Shown: positions 27,297-36,458 of the stretch, in pieces
How positions within the stretch are numbered: position 1 is the first letter of the stretch
Layout of the letters: every line of letters begins with the position of its first letter
Notes under the pieces: generated by a model
The model's database searches: none
The model's input: the letters and a program-made list of their open reading frames with translations, nothing else
What the model was told of the DNA's origin: nothing
Assembly: GCF_901764975.1 (NCBI RefSeq)
Contig: NZ_CABFKH010000001.1
Coordinates: 244,668 to 308,667, forward strand
Length of the DNA: 64,000 nucleotides
Reading direction: 5' to 3'
Origin: Actinobacillus indolicus
GTDB taxonomy: Bacteria; Pseudomonadota; Gammaproteobacteria; Enterobacterales; Pasteurellaceae
Program-made: the position numbers and the translations under genes

Positions 27297-29096
27297 ATGA
27301 AAATGCAGAACATTCGTAACTTTTCTATTATTGCTCACATTGACCACGGTAAATCGACTTTATCTGACCGCTTGATCCAAACTTGCGGTGGTTTGTCAGA
27401 TCGTGAAATGGAAGCTCAAGTGTTAGACTCTATGGATCTTGAGCGTGAGCGTGGTATTACCATTAAAGCACAAAGTGTTACCTTAAATTATCAAGCAAAA
27501 GATGGTCAAACCTATCAGTTAAACTTTATTGATACGCCAGGACACGTCGATTTCTCTTATGAAGTTTCTCGTTCCCTAGCCGCCTGTGAAGGGGCGTTGT
27601 TGGTCGTTGATGCTGGACAAGGTGTGGAAGCACAAACCCTTGCTAACTGTTACACGGCGATTGAGATGGATTTGGAAGTCGTGCCGATTTTAAACAAAAT
27701 CGACTTGCCTGCGGCGGATCCTGAGCGTGTTGCAGAAGAGATTGAAGATATTGTCGGGATCGATGCGATGGAAGCGGTGCGTTGCTCAGCAAAAACTGGC
27801 GTGGGTATCGATCTCGTTTTAGAAGAAATTGTGGCGAAAATTCCAGCCCCTGAAGGCGATCCTAATGCACCGTTGCAAGCCTTGATTATTGACTCGTGGT
27901 TCGATAACTATTTAGGCGTGGTTTCCCTTGTGCGTGTCAAAAATGGGGTGTTGAAAAAAGGCGATAAAATTAAGGTAATGAGTACAGGACAGTCTTATCA
28001 AGTGGATCGTCTCGGTATTTTCACGCCAAAACAAGTGGATACTACGGAATTAAAAACAGGCGAAGTAGGTTGGGTGGTCTGTGCGATTAAAGATATTTTA
28101 GGCGCACCGGTTGGGGATACTTTAACCCATCATCACAACCCTGCAAGCGAAGTGTTACCAGGCTTTAAAAAAGTAAAACCGCAAGTTTATGCAGGCTTGT
28201 TCCCGATTAGCTCTGATGATTACGAAGCGTTCCGTGATGCATTGGCAAAATTGAGTTTGAATGATGCGTCGCTTTTCTATGAGCCAGAAAACTCAACAGC
28301 ATTAGGTTTCGGATTCCGCTGTGGTTTCTTAGGTTTGTTGCATATGGAGATCATTCAAGAGCGTTTAGAGCGTGAGTATGATTTGGATCTGATTACTACA
28401 GCACCGACGGTAGTCTATGAAGTGGAGCAAACCAATGGTGAAGTTATCTATGTCGATAGCCCGTCGAAGTTACCTGCGATTAACAATATTTCGGAAATTC
28501 GTGAGCCGATTGCAGAGTGTAATATGCTTGTACCACAAGAGTTTTTAGGGAATGTGATTACCTTATGTGTGGAGAAGCGTGGTGTGCAGACAAATATGGT
28601 TTACCACGGTAACCAAATCGCATTAACCTATGAAATTCCGATGGGTGAAGTGGTGTTGGATTTCTTCGACCGCTTAAAATCGACTTCGCGTGGTTATGCG
28701 TCGTTGGATTATGGTTTCAAACGTTTCCAGTCAGCAGATATGGTGCGTGTGGATATTATGATCAATGGTGAGCGTGTTGATGCGTTAGCGTTAATCGTCC
28801 ACAAAGCCAACGCCCCTTATCGTGGTCGTGAGTTAGTGGAAAAAATGAAAGAGTTAATTCCACGTCAGCAGTTTGATATTGCGATCCAAGCGGCGATTGG
28901 TAACCATATTATCGCTCGTTCGACGGTGAAACAGCTTCGTAAAAACGTATTGGCGAAATGTTACGGTGGTGACGTAAGCCGTAAGAAAAAACTGTTGCAG
29001 AAGCAGAAAGAAGGTAAAAAACGGATGAAATCTTTAGGTAACGTGGAAGTGCCACAAGAAGCGTTCTTAGCGATTTTGCACGTTGGGAAGGATTAA
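27297..29096 (+). CDS. lepA: Elongation factor 4 LepA
   Basis: A 599-residue translational GTPase: AHIDHGKST (G1), DTPGHVDF (G3), [10 protein letters not shown] (G4), and the LepA-specific C-terminal domain ending [32 protein letters not shown]. LepA affects initiation, back-translocation or 30S assembly, with the physiological role still debated. The start may be the ATG at 27297 or the second at 27303, since E. coli LepA begins MKNIRNFS. The lepA-lepB-rnc-era-recO order is the classic gammaproteobacterial cluster, all on the plus strand. Confidence 0.97.
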   Translation: MKMQNIRNFSIIAHIDHGKSTLSDRLIQTCGGLSDREMEAQVLDSMDLERERGITIKAQSVTLNYQAKDGQTYQLNFIDTPGHVDFSYEVSRSLAACEGALLVVDAGQGVEAQTLANCYTAIEMDLEVVPILNKIDLPAADPERVAEEIEDIVGIDAMEAVRCSAKTGVGIDLVLEEIVAKIPAPEGDPNAPLQALIIDSWFDNYLGVVSLVRVKNGVLKKGDKIKVMSTGQSYQVDRLGIFTPKQVDTTELKTGEVGWVVCAIKDILGAPVGDTLTHHHNPASEVLPGFKKVKPQVYAGLFPISSDDYEAFRDALAKLSLNDASLFYEPENSTALGFGFRCGFLGLLHMEIIQERLEREYDLDLITTAPTVVYEVEQTNGEVIYVDSPSKLPAINNISEIREPIAECNMLVPQEFLGNVITLCVEKRGVQTNMVYHGNQIALTYEIPMGEVVLDFFDRLKSTSRGYASLDYGFKRFQSADMVRVDIMINGERVDALALIVHKANAPYRGRELVEKMKELIPRQQFDIAIQAAIGNHIIARSTVKQLRKNVLAKCYGGDVSRKKKLLQKQKEGKKRMKSLGNVEVPQEAFLAILHVGKD

Positions 29097-29115
29097 CGAT
29101 AATCCCCCCTCAGCC

Positions 29116-29150
29116 TTCGGCAGCTCCCCCCGCAAGCAGGGGGAGCGATT
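29116..29150 (+). repeat. GC-rich hairpin between lepA and lepB
   Basis: CAGCTCCCCCC, GCAAGC, AGGGGGAGC forms a strong stem with a short loop in the 77-base gap. It is far more GC-rich than its surroundings and looks like a dispersed intergenic repeat; it could slow polymerase or shield the lepB message. Confidence 0.55.
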
Positions 29151-29173
29151 AGATTAAGGAGAAGAGAAAACAG

Positions 29174-30136
29174 ATGAGCAATATTTTAACCATTGGTTTT
29201 ATTGCAGTATTGTACGGTGTTTGGAGGGTGTTGGATTCAATGCAACTGCCAAATACAATTTCCATTATATTAGTAGGTTTGGTCGTTATTTGTGGTGGCT
29301 TTTGGTCGTTTTACAAATTTAGTGCTGAACCTCGCCGCTTGCGTGCGATTGAGCGTGAAGAAAAGCGTTTAGGCAAACCGCTCTCAGCAGAAGAAAAAGC
29401 CGCAATTCAACCTCGTTCATTAGTGGGGGATTTTTTTGCATCACTATTTGGGGTGTTGGCATTAGTCACTATTTTACGTTCATTTATTTTTGAGCCGTTC
29501 CAAATTCCAAGCGGTTCAATGGAGCCAACATTACGCGTGGGTGATTTTCTGTTAGTGAATAAATTTACTTATGGAATTAAAGACCCGATTTGGCAAAACA
29601 CACTTGTTCCGATGGGCAAGCCTGAGCGTGGGGATATTGTGGTATTTAAAGCACCAAAACAACCACATATTGATTATATTAAGCGTGTTGTGGGTGTCGG
29701 TGGCGACCGTGTGAAATATGATTTCCATACCCGTAATTTAACCGTTGTTCACGGTGACTCAGGCAAAGAAGTGGTGTTTAAATACGAAGGCGGTACACCA
29801 AATCCTGACTTTTTCTACCACGGTGAAATGCAAGTTGAACGTACCGAAATTGGTGATGTTACTCACCAAATTTTAAATAATCCGCACGCTTTTAACTACG
29901 AGCCTTATTTCTTCAAACAAGATGGTATTCCTGCTGGGGAATGGGTTGTGCCAGAAGGGCATTATTTTGTGATGGGGGATAACCGTGATAACAGCGAAGA
30001 CAGTCGTTTCTGGGGATTTGTCCCTGAAAAGAATATGGTCGGTAAAGCAAGTGTTATTTGGTTAAGCCTTGATAAGAAACCGAACGAATTTCCAAGCGGA
30101 TTACGTTTTGAGAGAATGTTTACGGCGATTAAATAA
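29174..30136 (+). CDS. lepB: Signal peptidase I LepB
   Basis: A 320-residue inner-membrane protease. Two N-terminal hydrophobic segments (about 1-50 and 80-100) are followed by the catalytic serine in PSGSMEPTL (about residue 115) and the catalytic lysine in [12 protein letters not shown] (about 170). The conserved [18 protein letters not shown] box E is present. It removes signal peptides from Sec and Tat exported proteins. Length is close to E. coli LepB (324). It is preceded by AAGGAGAAG and lies in the lepA-lepB-rnc order. Confidence 0.97.
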   Translation: MSNILTIGFIAVLYGVWRVLDSMQLPNTISIILVGLVVICGGFWSFYKFSAEPRRLRAIEREEKRLGKPLSAEEKAAIQPRSLVGDFFASLFGVLALVTILRSFIFEPFQIPSGSMEPTLRVGDFLLVNKFTYGIKDPIWQNTLVPMGKPERGDIVVFKAPKQPHIDYIKRVVGVGGDRVKYDFHTRNLTVVHGDSGKEVVFKYEGGTPNPDFFYHGEMQVERTEIGDVTHQILNNPHAFNYEPYFFKQDGIPAGEWVVPEGHYFVMGDNRDNSEDSRFWGFVPEKNMVGKASVIWLSLDKKPNEFPSGLRFERMFTAIK

Positions 30137-30171
30137 TAACGTTACTCTCCCACACTTGTAGGGGAGAGACA

Positions 30172-30310
30172 GCTCAAAATAGCGTAAGGCTATTTTGAGC
30201 AGAGAGGGCAAACAAGCGGTAAGATTTTATAAAAAATTTGCAAAGCCCTCTCCCTCCGAAAATCCTACGGATTTTCTCCACCCTCTCCCGCAAGCGGGCG
30301 AGGGAAAGAA
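30172..30310. repeat. Mosaic of small palindromes between lepB and rnc
   Basis: Three stems lie in a row: 12-base arms 30172-30183 and 30189-30200 (GCTCAAAATAGC type), 8-base arms 30258-30265 and 30269-30276 (GAAAATCC type), and a GC-rich CCCTCTCCCGC...GGGCGAGGG stem ending near 30303. ACAAGCGGT lies between the first two. The block probably consists of stacked dispersed repeats; it could also process or attenuate the lepB-rnc message. Confidence 0.6.
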
Positions 30311-30315
30311 TTAAA

Positions 30316-31002
30316 ATGACAAATAAACTTATGCAATTAGAACGATTACAGAAAAAATTAGGTTATCAATTTGTTAACCTAGATTACCTCACCCAAGCCC
30401 TCACTCATCGCAGTGCTGCGTCAAAAAATAATGAACGCCTTGAGTTTCTTGGCGATTCCATCTTAAATTTTGCCATTGGTAAAGCCTTATATGAAAAATT
30501 CCCGAAAGCGGATGAAGGGGAATTAAGCCGTATGCGTGCAGCATTGGTGAAAGAACAAACCCTTGCGGTTGTTGCTCGTCAGTTTGAATTGGGCGAGTAT
30601 ATGAAATTAGGGGCTGGAGAATTAAAAAGTGGTGGCTATCGTCGAGAGTCCATTTTATCCGATTGTGTAGAAGCGATTATTGCAGCGGTATATTTAGACG
30701 CTGGGATTGATCGGGCGATAGAGCGTGTGCATTGTTGGTATCAACAACTTCTGAATGATATGCAACCAGGCGAAGCTCAAAAAGATCCGAAAACTCGTCT
30801 GCAAGAGTATCTACAAGGGCGTAAGCTACCGCTACCGACTTACGAAGTGATTGATATTAAAGGTGAAGCCCATAACCAAACTTTTAAAGTGAGTTGTAAA
30901 GTTGAAAAAGTCGATGAAATCTTTATCGGCAATGGTACAAGCCGTCGCAAAGCTGAACAAGATGCCGCATTGCAGGTGATAAAGGTTTTGGGAATAAAAT
31001 AA
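30316..31002 (+). CDS. rnc: Ribonuclease III
   Basis: A 228-residue enzyme when started at the ATG at 30316 ([19 protein letters not shown]), preceded by AGGGA. An upstream in-frame extension to 30238 runs through palindromic repeats and is not family-like. The RNase III signature [12 protein letters not shown], the metal-binding Glu in [13 protein letters not shown] and the C-terminal double-stranded RNA-binding domain ([23 protein letters not shown]) are all visible. It cleaves rRNA precursors and structured mRNAs. era follows after 21 bases. Confidence 0.97.
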   Translation: MTNKLMQLERLQKKLGYQFVNLDYLTQALTHRSAASKNNERLEFLGDSILNFAIGKALYEKFPKADEGELSRMRAALVKEQTLAVVARQFELGEYMKLGAGELKSGGYRRESILSDCVEAIIAAVYLDAGIDRAIERVHCWYQQLLNDMQPGEAQKDPKTRLQEYLQGRKLPLPTYEVIDIKGEAHNQTFKVSCKVEKVDEIFIGNGTSRRKAEQDAALQVIKVLGIK

Positions 31003-31023
31003 TATTTTTAAGAGAACAAAATA

Positions 31024-31926
31024 ATGACAGAACAAAAAACATATTGTGGCTTTATTGCCATTGTTGGTCGCCCAAACGTAGGGAAATCAACACTATTAAA
31101 CAAAATTTTAGGGCAGAAAATTTCGATTACATCTCGCAAAGCTCAGACAACACGCCACCGTATTTTAGGGATTAAAACTGAAGGGGCGTATCAAGAGATT
31201 TATGTCGATACTCCAGGGCTTCATATTGAAGAAAAACGAGCGATTAACCGTTTGATGAATCGTGCGGCAGCCAGTGCGATTGGTGATGTCGATATGGTGA
31301 TTTTTGTGGTAGAAGGTACGAAATGGACGGACGATGATGAGATGGTACTCAATAAATTGCGTTCGACCAAAGCCCCTGTGATTTTAGCGATTAACAAAGT
31401 GGATAATATCAAGGAAAAAGAAGAATTATTGCCACATCTGACCGCTTTATCGCAGAAATTCCCATTTAAAGAGATCATTCCGATTTCAGCTCAACGAGGC
31501 AAAAACGTACATATTTTAGAGAAATTTGTGCGAGAGTCGCTCAAAGAAGGCATTCATCACTATCCTGAAGATTATGTCACCGACCGTTCGCAACGTTTTA
31601 TGGCGTCAGAAATTATCCGTGAAAAATTAATGCGTTTTATGGGTGAAGAGTTGCCTTATTCGGTGACGGTTGAAATTGAGCAATTTAAAACCAACGAACG
31701 TGGTACTTATGAAATCAACGGTTTAATTTTAGTGGAACGTGAAGGGCAGAAAAAAATGGTGATCGGTAACAAAGGTCAGAAGATCAAAGTGATCGGCACC
31801 GAAGCTCGTGCGGATATGGAACGCCTATTTGATAATAAAGTTCACCTTGAATTGTGGGTGAAAGTCAAAGCAGGCTGGGCAGACGATGAACGTGCGTTAA
31901 GAAGTTTGGGTTATATTGACGAATAA
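31024..31926 (+). CDS. era: GTPase Era
   Basis: A 300-residue GTPase with G1 GRPNVGKST, switch [13 protein letters not shown]3 DTPGLH, G4 NKVD and a C-terminal KH domain ([22 protein letters not shown]). Era binds the 3' end of 16S rRNA during 30S assembly. It sits between rnc and recO as in most gammaproteobacteria. Its stop codon shares a base with the recO ATG (TAATG), so translation is coupled. Confidence 0.98.
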   Translation: MTEQKTYCGFIAIVGRPNVGKSTLLNKILGQKISITSRKAQTTRHRILGIKTEGAYQEIYVDTPGLHIEEKRAINRLMNRAAASAIGDVDMVIFVVEGTKWTDDDEMVLNKLRSTKAPVILAINKVDNIKEKEELLPHLTALSQKFPFKEIIPISAQRGKNVHILEKFVRESLKEGIHHYPEDYVTDRSQRFMASEIIREKLMRFMGEELPYSVTVEIEQFKTNERGTYEINGLILVEREGQKKMVIGNKGQKIKVIGTEARADMERLFDNKVHLELWVKVKAGWADDERALRSLGYIDE

Positions 31927-32648
31927 TGATCGAACAGTGGCAACGTGGCTTTGTGCTACATCGCAGAGAGTACAGTGAAAGTAGTTTGCTCGTTGATTTT
32001 TTCACTGAAAATCACGGGCGAATTACTTTACTTGCCAAAGGGGCAAGACGACCACGTTCGCCATTGAAATCTGTTCTTCAACCCTTTACCCCCTTACTGC
32101 TGAAATGGACGGGTAAAGGCGATCTCAAAACACTTACCAAAGCTGAACCTGCATCTTTAACCCTCCCGATGCAAACGCTGGCACTGTATAGCGGTTTTTA
32201 TGTCAATGAAGTCCTTGCAAGAGTTTTGGAAAATCACACCGCTTACCCTGAATTATTTCAGCATTATCTACACTGTATGACAAAGTTGGCAAGCCAGCCA
32301 AACGAGATCGAACCGATCTTACGCACCTTTGAATTTCAAACACTCAAAGCGTTAGGTTATGGGGTTGATTTTTGTCATTGTGCAGCAACAGGTAAGCCTG
32401 TCGATCCCAAAATGAGCTATCAATTTAGAGAAAATGAAGGCTTTATTGCCTCTTTATTACAAAATAACTATACCTTTATCGGCAAAGATTTATTAGCTTT
32501 TGCGGAAATGGATTTTTCAGAGAAAGAAACTTTACAGTCGGCAAAACGCTTTACTCGCATTGCCTTGAAACCCTATTTGGGATCAGCTCCGCTGAAAAGC
32601 CGAGAGCTGTTTCAGTCGGTGTTGCCGAATAGGTTGAAAGGTGGATAA
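31926..32648 (+). CDS. recO: DNA repair protein RecO
   Basis: A 240-residue RecO protein: N-terminal OB-fold ([35 protein letters not shown]) and helical C-terminal domain. It helps load RecA onto SSB-coated gaps with RecR. The segment [11 protein letters not shown] keeps two Cys but not a full zinc-binding set. It overlaps era by one base. Its stop codon directly abuts the metX stop on the other strand, with no base between them and no hairpin of its own. Confidence 0.95.
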   Translation: MIEQWQRGFVLHRREYSESSLLVDFFTENHGRITLLAKGARRPRSPLKSVLQPFTPLLLKWTGKGDLKTLTKAEPASLTLPMQTLALYSGFYVNEVLARVLENHTAYPELFQHYLHCMTKLASQPNEIEPILRTFEFQTLKALGYGVDFCHCAATGKPVDPKMSYQFRENEGFIASLLQNNYTFIGKDLLAFAEMDFSEKETLQSAKRFTRIALKPYLGSAPLKSRELFQSVLPNRLKGG

Positions 32649-33722
32649 TTATTTCTCGATCCCTTTCTTAATCATCTCTTCAAAAAACGGATAATCCACT
32701 AAAAACGCATCGTGTCCAAAGTCGGAATGAAATTCGTAAAAATCAACGGCAACACCTGCATTTTCTAAACGCTGTTTGCTTTTATGTAGGTCAATCTGTT
32801 TAAAGAGTTGATCACTCGTCACACCAACAAGGGTGTAATTCGCTTTAATGCGGCTTAGTGCTTCTTGCTCGTTTGCATAGGTTAAAGTGGGGTCATAGAG
32901 ATCTAAGGCTCTTAATAGGCGTAAGTAACTATTGGCATCAAAGCGATCTAGAAATTTGACCCCTTGATAGCTGAGATACGATTCTACTTGGAAATGATCA
33001 CCCCAAATTGTTCCTGTCTGTTTCACTTCTCGTCCAAAGGCTTTGGTAAGTTGTATATCGGTGCGGTAGGTGAGCATACCGAGCATTCGGGCGATTTTTA
33101 AACCGTTATCTGGGGGCGTACTTCCATAATAATCGCCGTTGTTAAAATGGGGATCGTTTATCACCGCTTGTCGCATAACGTGATTAAAGCCTATCGCTTC
33201 TGCACTCAAAGTAAGAGAAGAACAGAGATTAACCACATTTCTCACCTGCTCTGGATAATCAATCGCCCACTGTGTCGCTTGCATTCCGCCAAAAGAGCCA
33301 CCCACGACCGCTTGTAGTTGAGTAATACCAAGTTTATCGATCAAGGCTTTTTGCACTTTCACAATATCTTGTACGGTGATAACGGGAAATTGACTGCCGT
33401 AGGGTTTATTTGTATTTGGATTGATAGACGCAGGACCTGTCGTACCTTTGCAACCACCAAGCACATTCGAGCAGATAAAAAAGTATTTATCGGTATCAAA
33501 AGCTAATCCTGCACCGATAAAATCTTGCCACCAGCCTTTATCCGCAGGCGGTGCATAATAGGGTTCGGCATCACCCGTTAAAGCGTGGCACAACAATACA
33601 GCATTGCTTTTTTCCGCATTCAATGTGCCATAGGTTTGGTAAGCGACATTGATAGGCGAAAGTGTTCCGCCTAAAGCAAGCTCTAGGGGAATATCATCAA
33701 AAAGAGTAATCTGCTGTGCCAT
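32649..33722 (-). CDS. metX: Homoserine O-acetyltransferase MetX
   Basis: A 357-residue alpha/beta hydrolase. It has HALTGDAEP, the nucleophile motif [17 protein letters not shown] and the catalytic His in [13 protein letters not shown]. It acetylates homoserine as the first committed step of methionine synthesis, replacing the succinyltransferase MetA of E. coli. Some MetX-like enzymes use succinyl-CoA, so the acyl donor is not proven by sequence. MetJ-type boxes lie about 95 bases upstream, fitting methionine repression. Confidence 0.94.
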   Translation of the reverse strand: MAQQITLFDDIPLELALGGTLSPINVAYQTYGTLNAEKSNAVLLCHALTGDAEPYYAPPADKGWWQDFIGAGLAFDTDKYFFICSNVLGGCKGTTGPASINPNTNKPYGSQFPVITVQDIVKVQKALIDKLGITQLQAVVGGSFGGMQATQWAIDYPEQVRNVVNLCSSLTLSAEAIGFNHVMRQAVINDPHFNNGDYYGSTPPDNGLKIARMLGMLTYRTDIQLTKAFGREVKQTGTIWGDHFQVESYLSYQGVKFLDRFDANSYLRLLRALDLYDPTLTYANEQEALSRIKANYTLVGVTSDQLFKQIDLHKSKQRLENAGVAVDFYEFHSDFGHDAFLVDYPFFEEMIKKGIEK

Positions 33723-33814
33723 AAAAATCCTTGCAAAAAACGGTAAAAAAGCGACCGCTTGTCTTTGAATAGCTTCAAGTTTACGAATAGGAAATCATTT
33801 CGTCAAGAAATTTT

Positions 33815-33838
33815 AGACATCTAAACGTCTAGATTTTT
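33815..33838 (-). promoter_or_regulatory. MetJ operator (tandem met boxes)
   Basis: Consecutive 8-mers AGACATCT (33815-33822) and AAACGTCT (33823-33830) each match the met box AGACGTCT at 7 of 8 positions; AGATTTTT follows (33831-33838). Tandem 8-bp repeats are how MetJ dimers bind. They lie upstream of metX. Confidence 0.75.
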
Positions 33839-33971
33839 AAATGGCTAAATGCAAGCGGTCAGATTTAACCAATTTTTTACAAATAAGTTGTTTTTATTCA
33901 GTTTTTATCTGTTTATACTCCTGTACTGTTTAATATGATCAGCTTATTATTCATCATAAAGGGGAGGTAAA

Positions 33972-34859
33972 ATGGACTATTTAGATAGGTTACTTGAATT
34001 TGCCAATATTAAAGGCGAAATCAATGTGCTATGTCGTTTTAATGGCAGTTGGCAATTAAACCACCCACAAAATAGAGATCTCTTAGGCGTGTTTCACATT
34101 ATTTCAAAGGGGCAATGCTGTTTACGTTTGGAAGAGCAATGTTATCATCTTAAGGAAGGCGATGTTTTCTTCTTACCTTATGGCTCCGCACACATTATAG
34201 AAAAAGAGGTTGAAGCCGAACCAGATCCACTGAGAATTGATATACAACAGGAGTATGGCGCATTTACACTGTGTGCAAACAACCACCTAGTACATGATTT
34301 TGAAATGTTTTGTGGTTATTTTCATTATTCCAGCCCATTATCTCGTTCTTTCATTTCTTTACCTCAATGGTATTTATCTACAGAAAATCACTCTATTCTG
34401 TCGCTATTAGCTATATTGCGCCAGGAAGCAACTCCTGCGTTAGGTGGAAAAGCGGTTGTTAATGCTTTGTCTAATGTATTGTTTACTTATTTAATTCGTG
34501 ATTATTTGGCACATCATCAGGTGAAAGAAGGTATTTTAGCGGCATTGCAAGATAACCGTTTAAGCTGTGCGGTCAATGCGATGTTGGAGGATCCTGCTCA
34601 AGAGTGGACGATGGAAAGCCTTGCTGAGCGTTGTGCAATGTCAAGGGCGACGTTCATTAAGCAATTTAAAGAGAAAACGGGGATGTTGGCAGGACAATTT
34701 TTAACGGAACTACGAATGCAGAAAGCAGAGAGTTTGTTGAAATGCAGCAAAAAAAGTATCCAACAAATCGCGGCAGAGGTAGGATATAGCTCAGAAGCGC
34801 ATTTTAGCAAGACATTCAAGCGGTATTATCACTGTTCGCCAAGTCAGTTTAGATCTTAG
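33972..34859 (+). CDS. AraC-family transcriptional regulator with cupin domain
   Basis: A 295-residue regulator: N-terminal cupin (CCLRLEEQCYHLKEGDVFFLPYGSAHII, about 45-80) and two C-terminal HTH motifs (WTMESLAERCAMSRATFIKQFKEKTG and IQQIAAEVGYSSEAHFSKTFKRYY). It resembles the cupin_6 AraC group seen near oxidoreductases. The ligand is unknown. It is preceded by GGGGAGG. It faces the dms operon convergently, so a link with dms is not implied. A stem (34871-34879 with 34887-34895) follows. Confidence 0.85.
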   Translation: MDYLDRLLEFANIKGEINVLCRFNGSWQLNHPQNRDLLGVFHIISKGQCCLRLEEQCYHLKEGDVFFLPYGSAHIIEKEVEAEPDPLRIDIQQEYGAFTLCANNHLVHDFEMFCGYFHYSSPLSRSFISLPQWYLSTENHSILSLLAILRQEATPALGGKAVVNALSNVLFTYLIRDYLAHHQVKEGILAALQDNRLSCAVNAMLEDPAQEWTMESLAERCAMSRATFIKQFKEKTGMLAGQFLTELRMQKAESLLKCSKKSIQQIAAEVGYSSEAHFSKTFKRYYHCSPSQFRS

Positions 34860-34870
34860 ATTTCCTATCT

Positions 34871-34895
34871 ACCTTCCCCATAAACAGGGGAAGGT
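34871..34895 (+). terminator. Hairpin after the AraC regulator
   Basis: Nine-base arms ACCTTCCCC and GGGGAAGGT with loop ATAAACA, in the gap before dmsC. No T-run follows on either strand, so termination is likely but not certain. Confidence 0.5.
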
Positions 34896-34918
34896 AAGTT
34901 AGAGAAACACTATGTCTG

Positions 34919-35830
34919 TTAGCCCCCTAACGCTTTCAATCCCACCGTCATATGTAATCCGTAAAACAAGGTTCTACCGAGTAATTCACCGATCAGGATT
35001 AACGCAAATCCGCTGAAGCTGATGAGTGTAGTGCGTTTTTTCAGTGCTACAAGCAATAAGACAATACCGACAACAATCAATCCAAAACGGATAAAGGTAA
35101 TAGTGAGATAATCAGGTACGAGATCTAATGCAGTGAAGATTGCCGTTTTTACCCCTGTGAGATATTGATAGTTCAAGTAGGTGCTAATTGCAGTGGCAAT
35201 CGCCCCAACGATTGCAATACCGACAAAGGCTTTTTGTAAATGTTCACCACAACGTACCGCTTGTAATAAGCCAACCGTCAAAGCAGAACCAGCTAATACA
35301 GCCGTTAAGAAAAACGATACGGGCGTATAGACGCTATTCCACGTCGGCACGGTTGGGATTAGGTAGAGTTTTGCCATTGCCCCGATAAAAATTAAACCTG
35401 AAATAGCAACCACTACACGCCCTAACGGTTGCCACGCTGTTGGTAGTTTGTGTTCAATAGATGAAACAAAGCTAACAAGCGGTAAGTTTGGGCGATCTTT
35501 TTGCAAATAACGGCTGACTGCTAATGCCCAGTAAGCACCACCAAGGGCAAAGAATAGTGAGCCAGTGGCGATTTCATTACTTAAATCAGACGCACCAACA
35601 CGGTTTAACGCATTAAATGCTCGTTCAGGTGAACCTAAGTGAGTGGTGGACGCAATAAAGCCGATTGCCATTAATACCCAAAGGGCTGTCATAATGTAAT
35701 GGATTTTGTTTGCTGCTGTTTTACCTTGTGCTGTCGCAAGCAGTAAGCTAAGTGCAATAAATGCCCCAACAACTGTTTGAGCCAGTACGGTAAAAAAGAC
35801 TAAGGGTAATTCGTGTAATCCAGCACCCAT
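34919..35830 (-). CDS. dmsC: Dimethyl sulfoxide reductase membrane anchor DmsC
   Basis: A 303-residue membrane protein with about eight hydrophobic helices, starting MGAGLHELPLVFFTVLAQ and containing the DmsC-like STTHLGSPERAFNAL segment. It anchors DmsAB to the inner membrane and oxidises menaquinol. It follows dmsB with one base between and is the last gene of the dmsABC operon. Slightly longer than E. coli DmsC (287). Confidence 0.92.
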   Translation of the reverse strand: MGAGLHELPLVFFTVLAQTVVGAFIALSLLLATAQGKTAANKIHYIMTALWVLMAIGFIASTTHLGSPERAFNALNRVGASDLSNEIATGSLFFALGGAYWALAVSRYLQKDRPNLPLVSFVSSIEHKLPTAWQPLGRVVVAISGLIFIGAMAKLYLIPTVPTWNSVYTPVSFFLTAVLAGSALTVGLLQAVRCGEHLQKAFVGIAIVGAIATAISTYLNYQYLTGVKTAIFTALDLVPDYLTITFIRFGLIVVGIVLLLVALKKRTTLISFSGFALILIGELLGRTLFYGLHMTVGLKALGG

Positions 35831-35831
35831 T

Positions 35832-36452
35832 TTATACCTCCTTCGGATTGGCTAAGAAACCGCCTTGATAGTTGGTCGGTTTAGCGTTGTTATTTAAACG
35901 TAATGCAATGTTCGGCTGGGTGTAGCTCGAATCTGGTAACGGGGCGACATCACGAATTTCACCATATTTTGCTTTAAGTTCATCCATCGGCAATAGATCT
36001 AACGCACGCAATGGGCAAGATTCTACGCACATTGGTTTTAAACCTTGTTCAACTCGTTCAAAACAGCCGTCGCATTTGGTCATTCTGCCTAGTTGTTGGT
36101 TAAATTGTGGTGCACCGTAAGGGCAAGCCATTGAGCAATATTGACAACCGATACAAACTTCTTGATTAACTACCACAAAGCCGTCTTCACGTTTATGCAT
36201 TGCACCGCTTGGGCAAACGCTCGCACAAGCGGGATTGTCGCAATGGTTACAGGAAATCGACAGATAATAAGAGAATACATCTTGCGTCCACGCATCGCCC
36301 TGTTGTTTCCAACCGCCACCGCAGTATTCGTAAATACGGCGGAAGCTCACATCGGGGGTTAAATCTTTATAGTCTTTACACGCCAGTTCGCAGGTTTTAC
36401 AGCCTGTGCAACGTTGCGAATCAATGTAAAATCCGTATTGTTTTTTACTCAT
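35832..36452 (-). CDS. dmsB: Dimethyl sulfoxide reductase iron-sulphur subunit DmsB
   Basis: A 206-residue ferredoxin-like subunit with four cysteine groups for [4Fe-4S] clusters: CTGCKTCELACKDY, CNHCDNPACASVCP, CIGCQYCSMACPYG and CDGC...CVESCP. It carries electrons from DmsC to the molybdenum subunit. All sixteen expected cysteines appear to be present. It is six bases downstream of dmsA. Length matches E. coli DmsB (205). Confidence 0.95.
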   Translation of the reverse strand: MSKKQYGFYIDSQRCTGCKTCELACKDYKDLTPDVSFRRIYEYCGGGWKQQGDAWTQDVFSYYLSISCNHCDNPACASVCPSGAMHKREDGFVVVNQEVCIGCQYCSMACPYGAPQFNQQLGRMTKCDGCFERVEQGLKPMCVESCPLRALDLLPMDELKAKYGEIRDVAPLPDSSYTQPNIALRLNNNAKPTNYQGGFLANPKEV

Positions 36453-36458
36453 AGCTTA

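Noticed and set aside
30238-30315. Longer N-terminus for rnc
   Set aside because: The extension is encoded by palindromic repeats and is unlike RNase III; the ATG at 30316 has a ribosome site and gives the usual length.
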